DNA of 64,000 bases, taken from contig CAIOAO010000006.1 of assembly GCA_903855985.1 (NCBI GenBank), positions 1-64,000 of the forward strand, written 5' to 3'. Of this stretch, positions 46,982 to 57,530 are shown one piece after another. The position numbers and the translations under genes are program-made. This DNA comes from an uncultured Opitutia bacterium. Lineage in GTDB: Bacteria; Verrucomicrobiota; Verrucomicrobiia; Opitutales; Opitutaceae. The notes below the pieces were generated by a model. The model worked only from the letters and a program-made list of their open reading frames with translations, was not told the DNA's origin and ran no database searches. Every line of letters begins with the position of its first letter. Positions within the stretch are counted from its first letter, which is position 1.

Positions 46982-47800
46982 ATGTCCAAGTCCCCCACCT
47001 CCTTCCCCCTCTGGCCCGACCGCCCCCCCGGCGCCCTCGGCGACCAGCTCCAGGATCGCCCCACCCTGACCAGTTTCCCGCCCACCGCGAAACCCACCGG
47101 GGCGGGCATCATCGTTTTTCCCGGCGGCGCCTACGGCATGCTCGCCCCCCACGAAGGCGAAACCTACGCCCACTGGCTCGCCGCCCACGGCATCCATGCC
47201 TGGGTACTGCAATACCGCCTCGGCCCCCATGGCTACCGCCATCCGGCCATGCTCCATGATGCCGCGCGTGCCGTCCGCACCGTCCGCCACCTCGCCCGCC
47301 AGCAAAAACTGGATCCCGCGCGCATCGGCGTGATGGGCTCCTCCGCCGGCGGCCACCTCGTGGCGACCATCATCACCAAATTTGACGCCGGACAGTCTGG
47401 CGCCGCCGATCCCATCGAGCGCGAGAGCAGCCGGCCCGACCTCGGGATCCTGTGCTATCCGGTTATCACGATGCAGGAGCCGCACGCGCACATGGGCTCG
47501 CGGGAGAATTTGCTCGGTCTTAACCCCGGTCCCGAGTTGATCGACGCGCTCTCCGCCGAGCTGCACGTAAAGCCGGACACCTCCCCCGCCTTCATCTGGC
47601 ACACCGTCGCCGACAACGCCGTGCCCGTTGAAAACGCGCTGATCTTTGCCGCGGCCCTGCGCCAGGCCGGAGTGCCCTTCGCGTTGAGCCTGTTCGAAAA
47701 CGGCGTGCACGGCCTGGGCCTCGGCAACCCCGCCCAGCCCGCCCCGCCGTGGGCCAACGACTGCCTCTTCTGGCTGCGCGAGCGCAAATTCGTGGCCTAG
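46982..47800 (+). CDS. Alpha/beta hydrolase, acetyl esterase-like
   Basis: 272 residues without a signal peptide. Oxyanion region FPGGAYGMLAPHEGE, nucleophile serine in MGSSAGGHL (near 120), acid in VADNAVPVENAL and histidine in NGVHGLGLG. This is the pattern of small carbohydrate/xylan acetyl esterase-like hydrolases of the BD-FAE type. Probably removes acyl groups from sugars; exact substrate unknown. Start at 46982 follows the ncRNA terminator. The stop overlaps the convergent RDD gene by 4 bp. Confidence 0.87.
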   Translation: MSKSPTSFPLWPDRPPGALGDQLQDRPTLTSFPPTAKPTGAGIIVFPGGAYGMLAPHEGETYAHWLAAHGIHAWVLQYRLGPHGYRHPAMLHDAARAVRTVRHLARQQKLDPARIGVMGSSAGGHLVATIITKFDAGQSGAADPIERESSRPDLGILCYPVITMQEPHAHMGSRENLLGLNPGPELIDALSAELHVKPDTSPAFIWHTVADNAVPVENALIFAAALRQAGVPFALSLFENGVHGLGLGNPAQPAPPWANDCLFWLRERKFVA

Positions 47801-48609
47801 GTCTTGATCACCACCGTGCTCGCGATCCGGTCCTCCACCGCCTGGCGGTTGGGTTCCCAGAGCAGCTTGAAAAAACCGATCAGCCCCATCGCCACGCCCG
47901 CGACATAACCGCCGTTGCGGATGAACGCGTCGAAATAGGTCAGCGTGGAGCCGTTGATCTTCACGGCGCGGGTGCGGAACAGCAGCTTGCCCACGGTGCG
48001 GCCGCCGAACGTGCCTGCCATGAGGGTGAAGTACACCCCCGACCAGCCAAAGGTCACACCCAGCGCCTTGGTGAACGCACGGGCCTTGTACATCCACGGC
48101 GTTCCGGCCGTGAGATAGCCTTTGTTCTCGGCCTTGAGCTTCTCAACCTGCTCCTGCAGCCGCGCGTTCGCCGCCCGCAGCTGTGCGGCCGACGCGTTTT
48201 CCGGCACCCACACATCCTCCTTCATCGCGGCGCTCTGACCCGCCCCGGTCAGGGCTTCGAGATCCACCTTGGCTGAGCGAACCAGTGAACTCTGCCCCAA
48301 CGCGAGAATCGCCAGCAGCACGATCACCCCGCCCAGGGCGCGGGCAATCCAGCGAAACGTCCGCAGTACCAGCGGTGCCGTGTCCGATTTGCCGAAAAGC
48401 ACGATCAGGAGCAATCCCGTGCCCAATGCCAGCCAGGGCCGCGTGAGGAAGGACAGCAGTCCCACCACCACGATATCCGCCAGGATCGCCGCCAGCCGCC
48501 GCCAGGGCTCCGCCAGTGGCTGACCGAGCACGCTGGGCGCCACCGTAAGTGTCTCCGCGGTAACCTTTCGCCCCGTCCCCGGGGCCGGCTGAACCGTGTC
48601 TGCTGGCAT
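47797..48609 (-). CDS. RDD family membrane protein with coiled-coil insert
   Basis: About 270 residues. Membrane helices near residues 38-80 and 95-115, a cytosolic or periplasmic helix with [19 protein letters not shown] (near 160), and a C-terminal RDD-type pair of helices: [21 protein letters not shown] and [26 protein letters not shown] proteins are thought to be small transport or ion-exchange proteins; the role is not established. The start MPADTV at 48609 is preferred, but the frame is open to 48696. Divergent from typA. Confidence 0.8.
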   Translation of the reverse strand: MPADTVQPAPGTGRKVTAETLTVAPSVLGQPLAEPWRRLAAILADIVVVGLLSFLTRPWLALGTGLLLIVLFGKSDTAPLVLRTFRWIARALGGVIVLLAILALGQSSLVRSAKVDLEALTGAGQSAAMKEDVWVPENASAAQLRAANARLQEQVEKLKAENKGYLTAGTPWMYKARAFTKALGVTFGWSGVYFTLMAGTFGGRTVGKLLFRTRAVKINGSTLTYFDAFIRNGGYVAGVAMGLIGFFKLLWEPNRQAVEDRIASTVVIKT

Positions 48610-48734
48610 CCCGCCAGAGAGCCCGCCCGGGGGCCCCGCGCAAGAACTGATTATGACCCCGCCTTCCGCCTTGCATTCGACCCGGCCGGTCAGCACGTTC
48701 TTCTTTTTTCCATAGACCAGAACGCGTCCGCGCC

Positions 48735-50555
<1,821 letters not shown>

Positions 50556-50560
50556 TTCCC

Positions 50561-50581
50561 GCCGCCGGTCAAGCCGGCGGC
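50561..50581. terminator. Hairpin between convergent typA and Sel1 genes
   Basis: GCCGCCGG (50561-50568) and CCGGCGGC (50574-50581) form a perfect 8-bp stem with a TCAAG loop just after the typA stop and across the stop of the minus-strand gene. No T-run follows on either side, so it is a possible bidirectional terminator of modest strength. Confidence 0.45.
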
Positions 50582-51213
50582 TGGGGTCTGGTCGGTTGGG
50601 CTTTCCAGGCTTCCGCCAGCGCGCGGGCCTCGCGCAGCTGCGCATCGGACAGCCGCATCTCCAAGCGGCACCGGTAGCCGGCGAGATCCTGCAACACCCA
50701 ATGGGACATCGCTTGGGAATGGTGCCGCTCGGCTGACATCTGCGCCAGCAACACCCACTTGAGCCCCTCCAGGTCGTTCGCCGGGGCCACGTGGTTGTTG
50801 GCATACAGCCCGCCAAGATTGTACTGCGCCGGCATGTACCCCGCGGCGGCAGCCTTGAGATAGTACGCCCGGGCCTCGGCGTAATCCTTCGCGACGCAAT
50901 GCGTCCCGTACTCGTAGGCCACCCCGAGGTTGTGGCAGCCCTCCAGGCTGCCTGACGCGCAGGCCTTCTTAAACCAATCGATGGCGGAGCCGTAGTTGGC
51001 GGCACTGACCTCCCGGTTGGCGACCAGGGTGCCGAGGCGCACTGCGGCATCCGCGTTCCCCTTCTCGGCTTCAGTCTGATAAATTTTCGCCGCCCGCTCG
51101 GGGCTGCCAAGCCGCAACGCCGCATCACCCGGGATTACACCACAACCCGCCAGCGCGAACGACAGGACCACGAGGAGGACCCCCGGGACGGGGTGGAGAG
51201 AATTACCGCCCAT
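50569..51213 (-). CDS. Sel1-repeat lipoprotein
   Basis: 214 residues. Signal peptide with lipobox LAGC (cysteine near residue 24), then Sel1-like repeats: AKIYQTEAEKGNADAAVRLGTL, AIDWFKKACASGSLEGCHNLGVAYEYG, ARAYYLKAAAAGYMPAQYNLGGLYANN. Sel1 repeats act as helical scaffolds for protein contacts. The conserved cysteine after the signal peptide predicts membrane anchoring after lipidation by Lgt, encoded 3 kb away. It follows gcvH on the same strand with a 36-bp gap. Confidence 0.85.
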   Translation of the reverse strand: MGGNSLHPVPGVLLVVLSFALAGCGVIPGDAALRLGSPERAAKIYQTEAEKGNADAAVRLGTLVANREVSAANYGSAIDWFKKACASGSLEGCHNLGVAYEYGTHCVAKDYAEARAYYLKAAAAGYMPAQYNLGGLYANNHVAPANDLEGLKWVLLAQMSAERHHSQAMSHWVLQDLAGYRCRLEMRLSDAQLREARALAEAWKAQPTRPQPPA

Positions 51214-51249
51214 TGTTTTCCGCAGGTCAGGCTGCGCCGGCGCTCGGCC

Positions 51250-51633
51250 TCAGGTGATGGATTTTTCGTACGCCGCCGCGTCGAGCAGCGCCGCCGCGTC
51301 GGCGGGATTGGCGAGCTTGAGCTTCATCATCCAGCCCTCGGTGTAGGGCGCCTTGTTCACCGTCTCGGGCGCGGCCTCGAGCGCGGGATTGGTCGCGAGC
51401 ACGGTCCCGGCGACCGGGGCGTAAAGATCACTCGCGGCCTTCACCGACTCTACCACGCCGAACGTTTCGCCGGCCTTGAGGGCCGCTCCGACCTTGGGCA
51501 TCTGGACGTAGGTGATGTCACCGAGCGAATTTTGCGCGTAATCGCTGATGCCGATCGTCGCGGTGCCGTCGCCCTCGAGCTTCAGCCATTCATGGGATTT
51601 TGCGTAGCGGAGGCCGCCAGGTACGTTGCTCAT
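51250..51633 (-). CDS. gcvH: Glycine cleavage system H protein
   Basis: 127 residues. The lipoyl-lysine motif ETFGVVESVKAASDLYAPVAG (lysine near 62) and the N-terminal YAKSHEWLKLEGDGTATIGISDYAQNSLGDI are standard. Carries the aminomethyl intermediate between the P, T and L proteins. Its start overlaps the gcvT stop by 4 bp, so the two are translationally coupled. gcvP is not in the window. Confidence 0.96.
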   Translation of the reverse strand: MSNVPGGLRYAKSHEWLKLEGDGTATIGISDYAQNSLGDITYVQMPKVGAALKAGETFGVVESVKAASDLYAPVAGTVLATNPALEAAPETVNKAPYTEGWMMKLKLANPADAAALLDAAAYEKSIT

Positions 51634-52733
51634 GTGGGTTTCTTTAGTTCGACGAAGGGAGGTTTGACCAGTTGCAAATTCATTTTCGTGCCGCGGATGT
51701 CCACCGCGAGGGGCGCAGCGGCGGCGGCAGTGGCGACCAGCGCCGAGCCGATGGCCTCGTTGAGGATGGGTGACAGCGTGCCGGAAACGACCCGCCCCAC
51801 CACGCCGCCATCCGCGCCCAGCACCGGCGTATCGGCCCGCACGATGCGGCGGTCACCCGTCTTGAAGTAGATGATTTTCTGTTTCGAGCCGGCCGTCTTC
51901 TCCGCCACCAAGGCCGCGCGCCCGATGAAGTCGGCGCCCTTGTCGAGCTTCACGGTCCAGCCCAGGCCGGCCGTCAGCGGCGAAATGTCCTGGGTGATCT
52001 CGTGGCCGTAGAGCGGATAACCCGCCTCCAGCCGCAGGCTGTCGCGGGCGCCGAGGCCGGCCAGTTCCAGGCCAAAGGGTCCGCCCGCCGCCAGGATCTT
52101 CTCCGCCAGCTCGGCCACGTTTTCGGCCGGGCAGTAAAGCTCGAAGCCATCCTCGCCGGTGTAACCGGTCCGGCTGATCAGGCACGCCACCCCCGCCACG
52201 TCACCCGAGGTGAAGTGATAGTATTTCAGGTCCGCCAGGGCGGCGTCAGTGAGCGTCTGCACCAGCGCCACCGCCTTGGGCCCCTGGATCGCCAGCTGGC
52301 CGTACTCCTCGGACATATCGTCAATCGTGCAGTTAAAGCCCCTCACCTGCTCCTTGATCCAGGCCACATCCTTGGCGATGTTGCCGGCGTTGATGCACAG
52401 GAGAAAGTCGTCCTCCGCGCGCTTGTAGATCAACAGGTCATCCACGACGCCACCGTTCGGGTAGCACATCGGGGTGTAGAGCACCCGGCCGGGATAAAGT
52501 TTGGTGACATCGTTGGGGACGAGGTGATTGAGGAACTTGGCCGCCTCGAGTCCGTAGACGTCCACCTCGCCCATGTGGCTCACGTCGAACAGGCCGGCGG
52601 TGCGGCGCACGGCCTTGTGCTCCTCGAGGATGCTCTTGTACTGCACCGGCATTTCCCAGCCGGCAAAGTCCACCAGGCGGCCGCCATGCGCGGCGTGGAA
52701 GTCCCTCAGGGGCGTGCGCTTGAGTTCGCTCAT
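51630..52733 (-). CDS. gcvT: Glycine cleavage system aminomethyltransferase (T protein)
   Basis: 367 residues. N-terminal KRTPLRDFHAAHGGRLVDFAGWEMPVQY, the folate-binding DVSHMGEVDVYG and a C-terminal beta-barrel GCV_T_C domain. It transfers the methylene group from H-protein-bound glycine to tetrahydrofolate and releases ammonia. First gene of a gcvT-gcvH pair. The 102-bp upstream gap lacks an obvious glycine riboswitch and is shared with the divergent CNNM gene. Confidence 0.96.
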   Translation of the reverse strand: MSELKRTPLRDFHAAHGGRLVDFAGWEMPVQYKSILEEHKAVRRTAGLFDVSHMGEVDVYGLEAAKFLNHLVPNDVTKLYPGRVLYTPMCYPNGGVVDDLLIYKRAEDDFLLCINAGNIAKDVAWIKEQVRGFNCTIDDMSEEYGQLAIQGPKAVALVQTLTDAALADLKYYHFTSGDVAGVACLISRTGYTGEDGFELYCPAENVAELAEKILAAGGPFGLELAGLGARDSLRLEAGYPLYGHEITQDISPLTAGLGWTVKLDKGADFIGRAALVAEKTAGSKQKIIYFKTGDRRIVRADTPVLGADGGVVGRVVSGTLSPILNEAIGSALVATAAAAAPLAVDIRGTKMNLQLVKPPFVELKKPT

Positions 52734-52790
52734 CCCGGGAGACTACGCGCTCCCCCCGCAGCCGTCGCAAGGCTGTTTTGGTCCCCCGCC

Positions 52791-52832
52791 CGCAGTTTAT
52801 ATTCGCAACGCCCACCCACTGTATAAACTGCG
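52791..52832. promoter_or_regulatory. Perfect 11-bp inverted repeat directly before the CNNM gene
   Basis: CGCAGTTTATA (52791-52801) and TATAAACTGCG (52822-52832) are exact reverse complements separated by 20 bp; the right arm ends 3 bases before the ATG at 52836. AT-rich cores in GC-rich DNA suit either a dimeric repressor operator or, in RNA, a stem that would cover the ribosome-binding region. It also lies in the divergent gcvT promoter gap. Confidence 0.55.
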
Positions 52833-52835
52833 GTC

Positions 52836-53909
52836 ATGCATTGGCTCGTCACCGCCATCGTCCTGACCGTGGGGCTTTCGTTTGTTTGCTCGCTGTTCGA
52901 GGCCATCATCCTGAGCACCTCCATGGCCGACATCCAGGCCCTGAAACGCCGCCATCCGCGCCGTGGCGAACTGCTGGAAATGCTCAAGCTGGGCGTTGGC
53001 CAGACCATCTCGGCCATCCTGACCCTCAACACCATCGCCAACACCCTCGGCTCCATGCTGGTGGGCAGCCTGGCCGCGCACCTGCTCGACGACACGGAAC
53101 TCGGCATCCTCACCGCCGCCCTGACCCTCACGATCCTCGTTTTCTCGGAGGTTCTGCCCAAGAGCCTCGGCGTCGCCTACAGCAAAACCCTTCAACCCTA
53201 CGTGGTTTATCCCCTGTGGTGGCTCCGCCGGGTTCTCCTGCCGGTCACCTACCTTTCCAATCTCGTCGTGCGCCCATTCATTCCGGCCAAGCACGATGCC
53301 CACGAGTCGGACGAGGAAATCATCCTCCTTGCCGAGCGCGGGGCGCAGCAGGGCACGCTCAGCAAGAGCGAGTCGAGCATCATCACCAACGCGCTCGCCC
53401 TCGATGACATCCGTGTCAGCGAGATCATGACCCCGCGCACCGTCGTGACGGCCCTCAAGAAGACCGCCACCATCGGCGAGGTGTTTCGCGAGTTTCCCAA
53501 CCTGCCGTTCGGGCGCATGCCGGTCTTCGGCAAGAACCTCGACGATATTACCGGCCTCGCCCGCCGCCGTGACCTGCTCAAGGCGAAGGCCAACGACCAG
53601 GACCTCGCGCTGGTCGAATCGGTCATGCAGGAGATCCATTTCATCCCGGAAACCGTGACCGTGGCCAATGCGCTGCAGGTCTTCCTCAAGACCCATCAGC
53701 AGCTGCTGGTCGTCGTGGACGAGTTCGGCTCCACCGCCGGCGTCGTCACGATGGAGGACGTCATGGAGCAGCTCCTCGGCCGCGAGATCTTCGAGAAGGA
53801 CGACGTGGCCGTGGACATGCGCGAACTGGCCCGGGCCAAGCAGCAAAAGGCCACGCGCAGCCGCAAGCCCGATGGCACCAGCACCCCGCCGTTTCCCGCG
53901 AAACCCTGA
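52836..53909 (+). CDS. CNNM/HlyC-CorC family transporter protein (DUF21 plus CBS pair)
   Basis: 357 residues. An N-terminal DUF21/CNNM membrane domain with about four helices (to near residue 150; ILSTSMADIQAL, GQTISAILTLNTIANTLGS, VLPKSLGVAYS), then a CBS pair (VSEIMTPRTVVTAL near 185; LLVVVDEFGSTAGVVTMEDVMEQLLG near 290). The CorC_HlyC C-terminal domain of longer homologues is absent; the tail is short, basic and disordered. CNNM proteins transport or sense magnesium or other divalent ions. lgt starts 5 bp after its stop. Confidence 0.9.
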   Translation: MHWLVTAIVLTVGLSFVCSLFEAIILSTSMADIQALKRRHPRRGELLEMLKLGVGQTISAILTLNTIANTLGSMLVGSLAAHLLDDTELGILTAALTLTILVFSEVLPKSLGVAYSKTLQPYVVYPLWWLRRVLLPVTYLSNLVVRPFIPAKHDAHESDEEIILLAERGAQQGTLSKSESSIITNALALDDIRVSEIMTPRTVVTALKKTATIGEVFREFPNLPFGRMPVFGKNLDDITGLARRRDLLKAKANDQDLALVESVMQEIHFIPETVTVANALQVFLKTHQQLLVVVDEFGSTAGVVTMEDVMEQLLGREIFEKDDVAVDMRELARAKQQKATRSRKPDGTSTPPFPAKP

Positions 53910-53914
53910 GCATC

Positions 53915-54730
53915 ATGCCCGCCCTGCCCCTCGCCTTCTGGGTCCACCACCTGGACCCGTTTCTCATCCGGTTCACGGACACCTTCGGCATTCGCTATTA
54001 CGGCCTGTCGTATGTGCTGGGGTTTCTCACGGCGGCCTGGCTGCTCACCCTCTACGCCCGCGCCGGCCGGTCGCAGCTCGCGGCGGACCGGATCGCGGAT
54101 TTCATGGTCGCGATCGTGATCGGTGTCATGCTTGGCGGCCGCATCGGGTCGTTCCTGCTCTACCATCCGGAGCAGCTCCTGCATGACCCGCTCAGCTTCT
54201 TCCGGGTGTGGGAGGGCGGCATGGCCAGCCACGGCGGCATGCTCGGCGTGACCGTCGCCATTTTCTGGTTCAGCCGCTCGGCGAAGATCCGCTTTCTTCA
54301 CCTGGCCGACCTCATCACCTCCGTCGCCCCGGCCGGGCTGCTGTTCGGGCGCATCGCCAACTTCATCAACGGCGAACTCTGGGGCAAGCCCACCACCGTC
54401 GCATGGGCGGTGATTTTTCCCGCCAGCCCGCCGCCGATGTTTCCGCGCCACCCTTCCCAACTCTACGAGGCCGCGCTCGAGGGCCTGCTGTTGCTCGCGT
54501 TCATGCAATGGCGGTTCTGGCGCAGCGACGTCGTGCGCGCCAGGCCGGGCCGGCTTGCGGGCGAATTCCTCCTCGCCTATGCCCTCGCCCGCGCGATCGG
54601 GGAAGTATTTCGCGAACCCGACGCCTCGCTCATCCTCGGCCTGAGCCGCGGCACGTTCTACTCGCTCTTCCTGATCGCCGGCGGGCTGTGGCTCATCCTG
54701 CAGCCGTCGCGGCCGCTGGAAGCCAAGTAG
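53915..54730 (+). CDS. lgt: Prolipoprotein diacylglyceryl transferase
   Basis: 271 residues with about seven membrane helices. Catalytic and signature segments: FGIRYYGLSYVLGF, the LFGRIANFINGELWGKPTT signature, and RHPSQLYEAALEGL. Transfers diacylglycerol from phosphatidylglycerol to the lipobox cysteine of prolipoproteins in the inner membrane; lipobox proteins at 50.6 and 62.4 kb are likely clients. It starts 5 bp after the CNNM gene, so they are probably one operon. Followed by a palindromic repeat element. Confidence 0.96.
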   Translation: MPALPLAFWVHHLDPFLIRFTDTFGIRYYGLSYVLGFLTAAWLLTLYARAGRSQLAADRIADFMVAIVIGVMLGGRIGSFLLYHPEQLLHDPLSFFRVWEGGMASHGGMLGVTVAIFWFSRSAKIRFLHLADLITSVAPAGLLFGRIANFINGELWGKPTTVAWAVIFPASPPPMFPRHPSQLYEAALEGLLLLAFMQWRFWRSDVVRARPGRLAGEFLLAYALARAIGEVFREPDASLILGLSRGTFYSLFLIAGGLWLILQPSRPLEAK

Positions 54731-54784
54731 GGCGGGTCTCCGACCCGCCGCTGCCGGCATGGGCAGGTCAAAGGACTGCCCTAC
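54727..54784. repeat. Palindromic intergenic element with GTAGGGC ends, second copy
   Basis: A 58-bp unit running from GTAGGGC (54727-54733, overlapping the lgt stop) to GCCCTAC (54778-54784). It contains a perfect GGCGGGTC/GACCCGCC hairpin with a TCC loop (54731-54749). The terminal heptamers are the same as at 30086-30164. It sits between the convergent lgt and glgC genes and may act as a transcription end for both. Confidence 0.65.
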
Positions 54785-54803
54785 CTCCGGGCCCGGTCAA
54801 AGC

Positions 54804-56102
54804 TCAGACAATCGTGCCCGGGGGGATGGTCATGCCCTTGGGCACCACCAGCACACCGTCGCGGATGATCACCGCGCCGTTGACATAACTGCCGTCGGCC
54901 TTGCCCTCCGCATTGAGCACGGTCCCTTCGCCAATGCGGGCGTTCTTGTCGATGATGGCGCCCTTGATCCGGCAGTTCTTGCCCACCCCCAGGTGCGGCC
55001 GGCCGCGTTCCAGGTTGGTAGCGAGCTGCTCGTCCGTCTCGTAATAGTCCGCGCCCATCAGCACCGTGTCCTCCAAGACCGAGCCTTCCCCGACGTACGA
55101 ACGGATGCCCAGCACGCTGTGCTTCAGGGTGGAATCCGTCAGGATGGAGCCGTCGCCGATGACCACGTGGTCAATGGCGCATTTGTTGAGCTTGGAGGCC
55201 GGGAGGTAACGGTCCTGCGTGTAGATCGGCGACACGGGATCGAAGAAGTTGAACGGCGGCAGCGGCTGCGCGAGCGCGAGGTTCGCCTCGAAGAAGGCGC
55301 GCACCGTGCCGATGTCCTCCCAGTAGCCCTCGAAGATGTGGGCGAAGAGCTTCTTTTTGCCGAGCAGGCCGGGGATGATCTCCTTGCCGAAGTCGGTCAT
55401 CGTGTTGTCAAGCGCGTCGGCCAGCGCCGCGCGGTTGAACACATAGATGCCCATCGAGGCCAGGCACCGCTTCTCCGTGGACGGCACCGTGAGCCGGGAC
55501 TCGAGCGCCGGGCTGAGCGTCAGGCTGTCGATCACGGCCTGCTCCTTCGGCTTCTCGACGAAGCGCTCGATCGCGAGGTCGTCATGCACCTGCATCAGGC
55601 CCAGGCCGGCGATCTTCGACACGGGAAAGGGAATCGCGGCAATCGTCACGTCCGCACCGGTCGCCAGGTGCTGCTCGATGATCTTCCGGTAATCCATCTT
55701 GTAGAGCTGGTCGCCCGACAGGATGAGCACGAGGTCGTGCGGGAAAGCCCGGAAGTGAATCAGGTTGCGGCGCACCGCATCCGCCGTGCCCTGGTACCAG
55801 TGCGCGCCCTTCTCCGTCTGCTCGGCGGACATGATGTCCACGAAGCCGCCGCCGAAGGGGTCGAAGTGATATGTGCCCTGCACATGCCGGTGCAGCGACG
55901 CGGTCTGGAACTGTGTGAGCAGGAAGATCCGGTTGATGTCCGAGTTGAGGCAGTTGCTGATCGGGATATCCACGAGCCGGTATTTGCCCGCGAGGGGCAC
56001 GGCGGGTTTGCAGCGTTCCGCCGTGAGCGGGGACAGCCGGGTGCCGCGGCCGCCACCCATGATGACGGCGAGCACTCGTTTTTGCGTAGTCGGGGTTGGC
56101 AT
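54804..56102 (-). CDS. glgC: Glucose-1-phosphate adenylyltransferase
   Basis: 432 residues. Nucleotidyltransferase N-terminus with MGGGRGTRLSPLTAERCKPAVPLAGKYRLVD, the substrate block WYQGTADAVRRN, the aspartate-containing SGDQLYKMDY, and a left-handed beta-helix C-terminus. Makes ADP-glucose for glycogen synthesis; allosteric. Start MPTPTT at 56102. Divergent from glmS with an 87-bp gap. No other glycogen genes are nearby. Confidence 0.95.
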   Translation of the reverse strand: MPTPTTQKRVLAVIMGGGRGTRLSPLTAERCKPAVPLAGKYRLVDIPISNCLNSDINRIFLLTQFQTASLHRHVQGTYHFDPFGGGFVDIMSAEQTEKGAHWYQGTADAVRRNLIHFRAFPHDLVLILSGDQLYKMDYRKIIEQHLATGADVTIAAIPFPVSKIAGLGLMQVHDDLAIERFVEKPKEQAVIDSLTLSPALESRLTVPSTEKRCLASMGIYVFNRAALADALDNTMTDFGKEIIPGLLGKKKLFAHIFEGYWEDIGTVRAFFEANLALAQPLPPFNFFDPVSPIYTQDRYLPASKLNKCAIDHVVIGDGSILTDSTLKHSVLGIRSYVGEGSVLEDTVLMGADYYETDEQLATNLERGRPHLGVGKNCRIKGAIIDKNARIGEGTVLNAEGKADGSYVNGAVIIRDGVLVVPKGMTIPPGTIV

Positions 56103-56189
56103 GGATAAAAGCGGGAGCGGTGGTGTCCTTAAACCTTGCTCCACGTTTGCGCGTGACGCCTAATTCGCCAGTCCAAATCTTTCCCCACC

Positions 56190-56468
56190 ATGTGCGGCAT
56201 TGTCGGCTATGTCGGTAAGCAGCAGGCGGTCCCGATCATCCTCGAGGGCCTGAAACGGTTGGAATACCGCGGCTACGATTCCGCGGGCGTGTGCGTCCAA
56301 GCCGGGCGGAAGCTCACGGTTGTGAAGAAGGCCGGCCGGGTGGACAATCTCGCGAAGGAGGTTGCGCGCCATCATCTTACGGGCACCACCGGCATCGGCC
56401 ATACCCGCTGGGCGACCCATGGTGGCGTGACCGACGCCAACGCCCACCCGCATCTCAGCAGCGAGGGA
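56190..56468 (+). pseudogene. glmS: Truncated glmS, first ~93 residues only
   Basis: The frame opens with the glutaminase nucleophile MCGIVGYVG and continues through LKRLEYRGYDSAGVC and GIGHTRWATHGGVTDANAHPHLSSEG, a perfect GlmS start. It then leaves the family abruptly: only LPRL and a stop follow (56481-56483). Intact GlmS is about 610 residues, so 85 percent, including the rest of the glutaminase and both SIS domains, is gone. Glucosamine-6-phosphate synthase is normally essential, so a second complete copy should exist elsewhere, or the junction is an assembly artefact. DNA right of the junction has lower GC. Confidence 0.85.
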
Positions 56469-57243
56469 CTTCCTCGTTTGTGATCACTGCGAGAGTCGGT
56501 TCAGTGGCAGGACCTACGCGAAGCAGTACAGATCCGTCTATTACTGCCCTAGGAAGGAACGGAACTTCGTGAACCTCGGCACCGATAAGGTGAAGAAGTG
56601 CTCGAACAGCCGGTATCTCAAGATTGCCGAGACCGATGACCTTGTTTGGAAGACGGTGGTTAAGGTCCTTTCAAACTCAGCTCAGTTCAAAGAGTGGTTC
56701 AAAAAGGATACCCTTGGGACGAAAGGCTCCTTCTCGGACCGTACCATTGAGGCGAATCGCCTTCAGACACAGCTGAAGAAATTGGACGCCGAGATCCAGA
56801 GCGTCGGCGAGTCCCTGACAACCCTTGAAGCAGACAGGCTCATTGCCCGTAGATCCCCCGAGGAAGTCACGAAGATCATTACCGAGATTGAGAAGCATCG
56901 AGTTGGTCTTCGCGCCAAGCGTCAGGACACTGATGGTAAGATTCGGGCTCTAGAATCTCGCCAGAAGTGGATCAACTGGGTCACCGAGTTTGGCGAGAGG
57001 ATCAACCAAATGAACGATTTCACCCCCAAGGAACGGCATGAACTCTTGGGACGGGTTGTTGAGGATATCCACGTCAGGACCCTTGGGGTCCGGTCCCACC
57101 GCTTGACCATCCAGTTTAAACTGCCGTACCACGGAGACAGGTTCAACTGGATCGACCCCAAGAACCGCTCCAAGGGGTTCAATATCGCAGGCGGAACTAA
57201 CGTGATCGAGGTCGCCGTAACAGATGCTAAAAAAAAGCATTAA
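56463..57243 (+). pseudogene. Large serine recombinase, C-terminal remnant
   Basis: In another frame than glmS and open from the junction: FLVCDHCESRFSGRT and YYCPRK with a later KKCSNSR form the recombinase zinc beta-ribbon, then a long coiled-coil (IEANRLQTQLKKLDAEIQS, ITEIEKHRVGLRAKR) and a KERHELLGRVVEDIHVR tail. These belong to the C-terminal half of large serine recombinases; the N-terminal catalytic domain with the active serine is missing, so it is not functional. GC is near 50 percent and codon use is unlike its neighbours, a sign of foreign origin. It marks one edge of a former mobile element. Confidence 0.82.
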
Positions 57244-57459
57244 ATTCGATTCTCTCATCGGAGGACGTATGTTACAGGAGACTCAGATTTCCGCCTCAAC
57301 CAGGTCAAGGTCGGCGCACCCCTGGATCCAGCGCTCGTGGCCCTTGCGCTCCGCCAGCGTTATCCGGTCAAGAGCGTCTGCCTCTTCACCCTCTCGCCCA
57401 GGACCCTCGCCCGCATTGAGGCCAATCTGCAATGGCGGGCCCGCCAGCTCACCGAATAA
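57244..57459 (+). pseudogene. Orphan C-terminal gene fragment after the recombinase remnant
   Basis: Following the recombinase stop is a frame without a start that ends at 57459, with host-like GC from about 57283 on (LNQVKVGAPLDPALVALALRQRYPVKSV, then SPRTLARIEANLQWRARQLTE). It does not match the GlmS C-terminus (which would end near RNLAKSVTVE) and I cannot name it. It is probably the 3' remainder of a gene that was cut by the inserted element; the gap base pairs 57244-57282 may be element DNA or an attachment site. Its 72-bp gap to trpE looks like a normal intergenic spacer. Confidence 0.5.
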
Positions 57460-57530
57460 TCCGGGACCGGGGCATCCTTGCATTCGCCTTGCCGCGTCCG
57501 GGTCCGCCTCGCATAAGCCCTGACCCGCCG

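Noticed and set aside
52734-52790. Glycine riboswitch upstream of gcvT
   Set aside because: The leader is too short and lacks the paired aptamer architecture; only the inverted repeat further upstream stands out.
57244-57459. C-terminal end of glmS
   Set aside because: The residues do not fit the SIS domain end of GlmS, so glmS is not simply interrupted by the recombinase remnant with its 3' part resuming here.
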